Source: Desulfobaculum xiamenense (GTDB lineage Bacteria; Desulfobacterota; Desulfovibrionia; Desulfovibrionales; Desulfovibrionaceae). From it: 64,000 nt of DNA. Made by a program: the position numbers and the translations under genes. The notes under the pieces are model-generated. The model did not search any database, was not told the origin of the DNA, and saw nothing but the letters and a program-made list of their open reading frames with translations. The stretch's first letter is position 1, and each line of letters opens with the position of its first letter. This document shows positions 59,122 through 64,000 of the stretch, one piece after another. Location: contig NZ_JAATJA010000001.1 in the NCBI RefSeq assembly GCF_011927665.1, forward strand, positions 40,925 through 104,924, written 5' to 3'.

Positions 59122-60509
59122 CCCGTGATCCTCCCGCGCGGGTCCGCTTCGATCCACCGCAGCACCTCGTCCGGACCCATGAACACGAGGCGTGAAATCC
59201 TGCCGGACAGCTCCCAGCCCTCGGGCGTGCCGCGCCAGCCGGGCGCGCAGCACAGCTCCAGCCCGCCGTCCGCGTGCTTGACGATGCGCGCCCGGCCTTC
59301 GGCCCGCGCCAGCAGCCCGCGCAGCTCGCGCACGGCCGGTGGCAGCTCCTGCGGCTCCGGCCGCTGCCCGGCGCTGGGCACTGCGGGCGGCGTTTGCGCC
59401 GGGCGCGTCAGGCGTTCCAGTTCGCGGCGCACGTGCGAGGGCAGCCCCGCCCGCACCCACGCGGCCACGTCCACCCCGTGGCCCACGGCGTCGCCGATGT
59501 CCTTGCCGAGGCTCGGCGGAGCGGGCCAGCGCAGGCTCTGCGGAAACTCGTCCTCCCACCAGCCCGCGTTGGCGCGGCCCGCGCCGTCGTAGTCCAGCGC
59601 GTTGAGAATGCACGATGCCCCGCGCAAAACGCCCGCCGCGCGTTCGTCGGGCCGGGCCGATGCCGAGCCGGTGGCCATGGTCCCCACGCCCATGCCGCGC
59701 ACGAAGCGCCAGACCATGGCCGCGTCGCGTTCCGTCTCGATGATCACCCACACCCGCCACTCGGGCCGCCCGTAGACGTGGAACCCGCAGTACCCGCCCT
59801 TGACGTGCCAGTAGCGCGGGTCGGCCCCTTCGCCGCTGCGGCGGATCTTGATCTTCACCACCCGCCCGCCCGGCGCGTAGGGGATCACCAGCCCGGCGGG
59901 CAGGAAGATCTTCGCCTCGCCGCCGGTGCGGCCCGTGGCGTGGGGCAGTCCCCACGAGGTCACGGGTGGGAACTTGTCGCGCTCGTTCCAGCCCATGCGG
60001 CAGGCGCGGGCCGTGTCCATGTCGATGCCCCATCCGGCCAGCATCCGCGCCACCTCCGGCGCGGACTCCAGCCGTCGCATGCTGTGCTCCACGAACTGCG
60101 CGGCGTGGCGGCTCCAGTCCTCGCAGGGGTCCCCGGCCTGCCTCGGGGTCCAGCGTGGCGCATCCTCGCGCCGCGCGCGGCGTCTGGGCTGCGGGGCGGG
60201 GCGACCCGCCGGGGCGCTTGGCGCGTAGGTCTGGCGAAACTCCGCGAAGCCCAACGCGTCGTCCGGCTCGCGGCCGTGCGCCGCGTTGTACACGCCGATG
60301 AGGTCGGCGGCCGTGCCGCAGCTCAGGCACTGCGCCACATCCTTGGTCCAGTTGTACGAAAAGGCGTTGCCCGGCGTGCGCTCCGCATGGAAGGGGCAGT
60401 CCGCCCATATCTCGCCGCCGCGCTCCCGCGCCAGCTGCGGGCGGGTCAGGATGTCCAGCGCCACGGCGCGGCAGCCCTCCGGTCCCAGCCAGTCCATTGC
60501 CGCACCCAT
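59118..60509 (-). CDS. DNA primase, zinc-finger/TOPRIM type
   Basis: Predicted 463-residue primase. N-terminal zinc-binding domain with CPFH (about residue 38) and CLSC (about 60), then a TOPRIM-like segment (VIIETERDAAMVWRFVRGMG, with glutamate, followed by ALDYDGAGRANAGW giving the DxD-type acidic pair). The C-terminal part is variable. Together with the helicase encoded on the other side of the candidate origin it would prime phage replication. The ATG at 60509 has GAGAGGT upstream; a start eight codons earlier also exists. Confidence 0.85.
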   Translation of the reverse strand: MGAAMDWLGPEGCRAVALDILTRPQLARERGGEIWADCPFHAERTPGNAFSYNWTKDVAQCLSCGTAADLIGVYNAAHGREPDDALGFAEFRQTYAPSAPAGRPAPQPRRRARREDAPRWTPRQAGDPCEDWSRHAAQFVEHSMRRLESAPEVARMLAGWGIDMDTARACRMGWNERDKFPPVTSWGLPHATGRTGGEAKIFLPAGLVIPYAPGGRVVKIKIRRSGEGADPRYWHVKGGYCGFHVYGRPEWRVWVIIETERDAAMVWRFVRGMGVGTMATGSASARPDERAAGVLRGASCILNALDYDGAGRANAGWWEDEFPQSLRWPAPPSLGKDIGDAVGHGVDVAAWVRAGLPSHVRRELERLTRPAQTPPAVPSAGQRPEPQELPPAVRELRGLLARAEGRARIVKHADGGLELCCAPGWRGTPEGWELSGRISRLVFMGPDEVLRWIEADPRGRITG

Positions 60510-60544
60510 GGCTACCTCTCCCCCCGGACGCACGCATGGCCGCG

Positions 60545-60857
60545 CCAGATGTCGAAGCGCGGAGCGGGGCCTTCGACCTTCGTGGTGGGCTTCGAAGGTG
60601 CTTCGACCATCGAGCGGAGCGAAAATGCCCGGTATTCGTGTGTTTTCATCATGGCTTCGTGCCTTCGGCGTTTTTTGGGTGACACTCTCTTTCTCTATGC
60701 CTTTTCTCTTTCTCTTATTTTTTCTTCTCTTTTTCTTTTTCCTTATAAATAACTAAGGGTCGAAGAAGAGAATAAGGAAAGAGAGGAAAGGCTTGCCCCG
60801 TCTGGTTTTCGGTGTCTTCGTCATCTGCTTCGACCTCCCTTCGCGCCTTCGAGGTTC
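60545..60857. other. Candidate phage replication origin with CTTCGA iterons
   Basis: Non-coding gap between primase and helicase. CTTCGA or its inverse occurs at 60552, 60571, 60590 (overlapping both strands), 60601, 60760, 60828 and 60847, several spaced 19 bp, in two clusters that share CTTCGACCT, ten bases, CTTCGA. Between the clusters is an AT-rich polypyrimidine tract (about 60686-60745) followed by a polypurine tract (60761-60790) that can pair imperfectly with it. Iterons around an AT-rich unwinding element next to replication genes is the usual layout of an origin. A cos site within it is also possible. Confidence 0.55.
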
Positions 60858-62834
60858 CTAGCCCTCGGCCGGAGGCTCATGCTCCGGCTTCACCACGGCG
60901 GCGTAGAACACCTTGTTGATGGGCGACACGCGCCGCAGCTCGGGCCTGCCCTTGAGGTCCTGCCCGAACACCACGTGCGAGGGCACGAACTTCTCGGCCA
61001 TGCTCTTCTCCTGCTGGCACCAGTGGCGGAACGAGGCGTACATGTGCGAGACCATGGTCTTGCGCCCTCCCTCCCCGTCGGTGATCTCGACGCACTCGCG
61101 AAGGAACTCGCCCACGAGGTCCTGCGCGTCCATGTATTCGTCGGTCTCCTGCACCACGATGGCGGGTGGCGGCAGGCGCATGCCGTCGCCTAAAAGCCGC
61201 ATGGCCCCGCGTACGGCCCACGCGAGCCTTCCGGACAACTCCGCTGGCGTATTGAGCGTCTCCTCCAGCATGCGGTCCATGGGGAAGATTTTCTTTTCGG
61301 GGTCGGTGATGCCGGGCAGGAACTGGCAGTAGAAGGGGATCACGCGCAGGCGCTGCTTGAAGGCCTGATCGCCGCCGTCCACGGTGGGAATGCGGTTGGT
61401 GGCGAACAGCAGCTTGCACTCGGGGATGAATTCGATCTGCTCCGACGAGTACACCCCCCGGCAGGGGATGGGGTCGCCGCCGGTGAGCATCTTGATGGCC
61501 GCGTCGGAGAACTTGGCCGTCTTCTTGGATTCCGAGGCCACGCCCAGCCGCCTGAAACGCAGGTTCACCAGGTCCTGACGCGGACCGCTGGAGTTGCCCG
61601 CCTTGCCCTGATCCAGCAGCAGCTCCACGGGCACCGTTGTGTAGTAGTCGCCCATGATGGACCGCAGGGCGCGGAAGAACACGCCCTTGCCGTTGCGGCC
61701 GCGCGGTCCCCACAGGCACCAGAACTCCTGGATGTTCGTGTAGCCCGTCAGCCAGTAGCCGGCCAGACGCTGCACGTAGTCGATGAGCTCCGCGTTGCCC
61801 TCGAAAACCTGATCGAGGAAGTGGTCCCATGCGGGGCATTCGGCGTTGAGCCCCCGCCATTCCACGGGGGTGGACATGTTGATGTAGTCCCACGGCGAGG
61901 GCTGGCGGGAGCGCCCCGTCTCCAGGTCCACCATGGTGTTGGCGCATACCAGCATGGCGGGGTGGCGGTTCCACTCGTCGCCCTCCAGTCCGAGGGAGTT
62001 GGCTCCCGCGCCCACCAGCGTCAGCACCTTCTTCACCCGCGCCACGTCGCGCAGGGCGGCGGCGCGCTTGTTCAGTGCGTCGCGCCGGGCGGCCAGCGCG
62101 GCCACGCGCCCAAGCCCCAGCATCTGGATGTCCTTGCGCTGCATGGCGGCGATGCACACGCCGTGCTCCGCTTCGTAGCGCGACAGCGCCGCGCCAAGGG
62201 CCCGCGCGCGGTCCTCATACAGCGGGGCCAGCTCCTCGCACACGGCAAAATAGTGGTGCCGCCCCGTGTCCGGCAGCCAGCGGGTGCCGTTGTAGCGGTA
62301 CCAGCGCTCCTCCTTGTTGTCGAAGCAGTAGCGCCCCTCGAACAGTCGGATGAAGAGCTTGGCGTCGCCCAGCTGGTTCAGGCGCATGGCCTCGTTGATC
62401 TCGCGCGGGGTGATGACGGGCGGCCCGTCGCGCGTCCGCCGCCGTGCGGCCTTGTCCGCAGCCTCGGCCTCGCGCTGCGCCGCCTCTGCCGCCACAGCCG
62501 CCTCCACCTCAGCCCGAATCCCCGTCCCATCATCCCCACGCGACGCGGCATCGACGGCGGCATACGCTGCCCCCCCTTCGCGCGCCCCAACGCAAGCCGC
62601 ACCCCCGCTAGGCGACGCGGCATCGGCCACGGTGTCGGGCGCGGCACCCGTTGCACTACCTTCGCGTGGTGCGGCACGTCTCGCGTCAGTCACCACGCCC
62701 CCTTGCGCCCCAACACAAGCCGCACCCCCGCCGCGTGGGTCGGTCCGCCCCCGCGACCCATCCCCTTCGCGCATAGGCTGCGCGTCCCCATCCATCACGG
62801 GCAATGTCCCGTCGGCATGCAGATCATCAGTCAT
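60858..62834 (-). CDS. P4/D5-type replicative helicase-primase
   Basis: Predicted 658-residue SF3 helicase of the phage/plasmid primase (P4 alpha, D5) type. After a low-complexity N-terminus (about 1-125, with duplicated GGAACVGA blocks) come the D5 N-terminal region (RYCFDNKEERWYRYNGTRWL, DLETGRSRQPSPWDYINMST) and the SF3 ATPase: Walker A GPRGRNGKGVFF (about 330), followed by ASESKKTAKFSDAAIKMLTG, then LLFATNRIPTVDGGDQAFKQ with the sensor Asn and Arg finger RLRVIPF. The ATG at 62834 has GGAG 8 nt upstream. Confidence 0.88.
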   Translation of the reverse strand: MTDDLHADGTLPVMDGDAQPMREGDGSRGRTDPRGGGAACVGAQGGVVTDARRAAPREGSATGAAPDTVADAASPSGGAACVGAREGGAAYAAVDAASRGDDGTGIRAEVEAAVAAEAAQREAEAADKAARRRTRDGPPVITPREINEAMRLNQLGDAKLFIRLFEGRYCFDNKEERWYRYNGTRWLPDTGRHHYFAVCEELAPLYEDRARALGAALSRYEAEHGVCIAAMQRKDIQMLGLGRVAALAARRDALNKRAAALRDVARVKKVLTLVGAGANSLGLEGDEWNRHPAMLVCANTMVDLETGRSRQPSPWDYINMSTPVEWRGLNAECPAWDHFLDQVFEGNAELIDYVQRLAGYWLTGYTNIQEFWCLWGPRGRNGKGVFFRALRSIMGDYYTTVPVELLLDQGKAGNSSGPRQDLVNLRFRRLGVASESKKTAKFSDAAIKMLTGGDPIPCRGVYSSEQIEFIPECKLLFATNRIPTVDGGDQAFKQRLRVIPFYCQFLPGITDPEKKIFPMDRMLEETLNTPAELSGRLAWAVRGAMRLLGDGMRLPPPAIVVQETDEYMDAQDLVGEFLRECVEITDGEGGRKTMVSHMYASFRHWCQQEKSMAEKFVPSHVVFGQDLKGRPELRRVSPINKVFYAAVVKPEHEPPAEG

Positions 62835-62879
62835 GCCAGGCTCCAATCAGGTGAGAAAAGCAACCCACCGCACCTCCAA

Positions 62880-63215
62880 AGCCCCTCCAACACGGCCCTC
62901 CCCGGCCACCGCCGCCGCGACACCCCACACGCACCACGCCCCAGCCCCAGCAGCCGCGACAAACCCCACACGGCTCGCCCAGCCCACCACACCCGAAGCC
63001 CCTCCAACACGGCCCCCCCCAGCCACAGCAGCCGCGACAAACCCCACACGGCTCGCCCAGCCCACCGCACCCGAAGCGCCTCCAACACGGCCCTCCCCGG
63101 CCACCGCCGCCGAGGCACCCCACACGCACGACGCCCCAGTCACCGCCGCCGCGACAAATTCCACGCACCACGCCCCAGCCACCGCCGCCGTGACAAATTC
63201 CACGCACCACGGGCC
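62880..63215. repeat. Degenerate GC-rich tandem repeats upstream of the helicase gene
   Basis: Units beginning CTCCAACACGGCC recur at about 62884, 63002 and 63080; a second block GACAAACCCCACACGGCTCG occurs at about 62959 and 63037; GACAAATTCCACGCACCACG occurs twice at the right end. All - strand frames across it are open and Gly/Ala/Val-rich, so it is either a low-complexity coding relic continuing the helicase N-terminus or non-coding repeat DNA. No gene is called. Confidence 0.6.
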
Positions 63216-63545
63216 ACGCGCGATCCGCACCGGCTTCATGGGCACGTAGCACCGACAGTCGAGATGGTGTAACGCTCGGCACGCATGCGCCATGTGGCAA
63301 CACGATTTTCAGATTTTCAGAAAAACCCCACGCCCCCAAACGCAAAAATCCCGCGCTCAGTTGCGCCCGTATCTGGGGACAGCCTAGGGAGGACCCATAA
63401 CCGGTTGTCCGGGGGTTAGAGCGTTGGATCGTTTTTACAATAAGGGGCGAGGGGGGAGAAAAAGGCGGACGCGTGCCCTTGAAGGTCGCGGCCGGGGCGG
63501 CCGCGTCATGATCGAATGCAGGCCAGGTTGAGTAAGCCTGAAAGC
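63216..63545. other. Right-end non-coding stretch of the prophage
   Basis: No gene is seen between the repeat block and the right arm-site cluster. It is the region where a promoter for the leftward helicase-primase-terminase transcript would be expected, but no convincing hexamers were found. Confidence 0.4.
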
Positions 63546-63585
63546 GTGGGACAGGTGTGGGACAGATTCGCTTATCCGTGGGACA
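63546..63585 (+). repeat. Integrase arm-type site cluster, right (3 x GTGGGACA)
   Basis: Identical direct octamers at 63546-63553, 63557-63564 and 63578-63585, the same sequence and orientation as the cluster beside attL. Their distance to the att core (38-77 bp) fits integrase arm-binding sites. Confidence 0.65.
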
Positions 63586-63594
63586 AACGCAGGA

Positions 63595-63634
63595 AAAGGA
63601 AAAGGGTTTACGATCTTTTGGACCGTAAACCCTT
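63595..63634 (-). terminator. tRNA-Thr terminator rebuilt with a phage-derived arm
   Basis: On the - strand, downstream of the tRNA, AAGGGTTTACG (63634-63624) pairs perfectly with CGTAAACCCTT (63612-63602), followed by TTCCTTTTCC. The first arm belongs to the att core; the second lies outside the core in prophage DNA. At attL the corresponding second arm is different (with one mismatch), so the prophage brought a substitute. Confidence 0.8.
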
Positions 63635-63687
63635 GTATTCTCTGGAGCCAGCGCGGAGATTTGAACTCCGGACCTGCTGATTACGAA
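63623..63687. other. attR core
   Basis: 65 bp identical to 21860-21924. It covers the 3' half of the intact tRNA-Thr gene (from the anticodon loop), its CCA end and the first arm of the terminator. Integration therefore replaced the tRNA 3' half with an identical copy from the phage. Confidence 0.93.
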
Positions 63688-63718
63688 TCAGCTGCTCTAC
63701 CAACTGAGCTACGCTGGC
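63643..63718 (-). tRNA. tRNA-Thr (anticodon CGT)
   Basis: Cloverleaf of 76 nt including an encoded CCA: acceptor stem GCCAGCG/CGCTGGC with T discriminator, D-arm AGCTCAGTTGGTAGAGC, anticodon stem GCTGA/TCAGC with loop TTCGTAA giving anticodon CGT (reads ACG, threonine), and T-arm GGAGTTCAAATCTCC. It is the prophage integration site and remains intact at the right junction. Confidence 0.96.
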
Positions 63719-63733
63719 TAAGCGCGAGATGAG

Positions 63734-63762
63734 GACTTAAAACAAGTCATCCCGGCGGTCAA
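63734..63762 (-). promoter_or_regulatory. tRNA-Thr promoter
   Basis: On the - strand, TTGACC (63762-63757) and TAAGTC (63739-63734) are separated by 17 bp; the tRNA begins 16 bp beyond the -10. This is a reasonable sigma-70 promoter for the tRNA. Confidence 0.6.
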
Positions 63763-63893
63763 GAGGAAAAATGCGCAAAGACAGGAGTAAAGGTAGCGCA
63801 TTTTGGGGGAGGAAGGAAGAGGAAGCGGTGAGTGTGGTTGCAAATTTCCGGAAATGTTGAGGAAATGCTTGCGTGGCGGGGGATTTGGGGATT

Positions 63894-63998
63894 CTTGCGG
63901 CTTGCGGCTTGCGGCTTGCGGCTTGCGGCTTGCGGCTTGCGGCTTGCGGCTTGCGGCTTGCGGCTTGCGGCTTGCGGCTTGCGGCTTGCGGCTTGCGG
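63894..63998. repeat. Heptanucleotide microsatellite, 15 x CTTGCGG
   Basis: Fifteen perfect copies of CTTGCGG in a row (105 bp) in host DNA just beyond the tRNA. No gene is visible around it within the window. A unit not divisible by three would shift frame on slippage if it were coding or change promoter spacing if regulatory. Confidence 0.95.
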
Positions 63999-64000
63999 GT

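Larger units (their letters stand above)
21860..63687. mobile_element. Complete-looking lambda-like siphophage prophage in tRNA-Thr
   Basis: Bounded by a 65-bp exact direct repeat; the unit length from repeat to repeat is 41,763 bp. Contents: integrase, repressor switch, replication (primase, P4-type helicase), lambda-type terminase and head genes (gpW, portal, S49 protease with nested scaffold, decoration, major capsid), lysis genes, long non-contractile tail genes with tape measure and a J-like tip protein. All essential modules of a temperate siphophage are visible, with accessory genes at four places. All structural genes run leftward. Whether it is inducible cannot be told from sequence. 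Confidence 0.93.

Noticed and set aside
62880..63215. Possible CRISPR array
   Set aside because: Repeat units vary in length and sequence and there are no regular unique spacers.

Overview
The window (high GC, roughly 60-68% by eye) looks like a chromosome segment of an anaerobic Desulfovibrio-type bacterium (Desulfovibrionales). That is an inference from protein flavour and the gene set; no rRNA or marker gene is present to prove it. It has three parts: a host metabolic region (1 to about 19.0 kb), a decayed strip (about 19.0-21.86 kb), and a complete-looking 41.8-kb lambda-like siphophage prophage (21,860-63,687) integrated in a tRNA-Thr gene. About 300 bases of host flank follow, ending in a heptanucleotide microsatellite.

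Host region. A metallo-beta-lactamase-fold hydrolase and a TetR-family regulator precede a gene-poor stretch of about 2.1 kb. Then comes an anaerobic L-carnitine reduction locus closely resembling the E. coli cai and fix operons: caiT (antiporter), caiA (crotonobetainyl-CoA reductase), caiB (CoA-transferase), caiC (CoA ligase), a MaoC-type hydratase in place of caiD, fixA and fixB (electron-transfer flavoprotein), a 39-aa membrane microprotein with a sodium:solute symporter, then fixC and fixX. Taken together this predicts uptake of carnitine or crotonobetaine, CoA activation, dehydration, and reduction to gamma-butyrobetaine with electrons delivered by FixABCX. A repeated operator-like motif (core GGTCATGAA or close variants) lies upstream of tetR, upstream of caiT and twice in front of the hydratase gene, suggesting one regulator for the locus. 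A yhdT-panF pantothenate symporter pair follows.

Decayed strip. It holds a small exported protein, a Fic/VbhA toxin-antitoxin remnant (deletion-fused, with nonsense and frameshift lesions) and a zinc-ribbon membrane protein. The last two have intact relatives inside the neighbouring prophage, so the strip may be the eroded end of an earlier related prophage.

Prophage. A 65-bp exact direct repeat marks attL and attR. From the left: tyrosine integrase with GTGGGACA arm-type repeats, small early genes, a divergent repressor/Cro-like switch with GAAATTTC-cored operators, a rightward accessory cassette (two giant paralogous membrane-anchored TPR-repeat proteins plus a small membrane protein), a Fic toxin with VbhA-like antitoxin, and then a long leftward block. 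Read in transcription order (right to left) that block is: P4-type helicase, candidate origin, primase, small and large terminase, an Ogr-like zinc finger, a second accessory cassette (Abi_2 HEPN protein, zinc-ribbon membrane protein, coiled-coil membrane protein), gpW, portal, S49 protease with nested scaffold, decoration, major capsid, lysis genes, head-tail joining, tail tube, tail chaperone with an apparent -1 frameshift, tape measure and tail-tip proteins. The two accessory cassettes and the antisense zinc-ribbon gene in the tail operon are the best candidates for lysogen-expressed defence or superinfection-exclusion functions.
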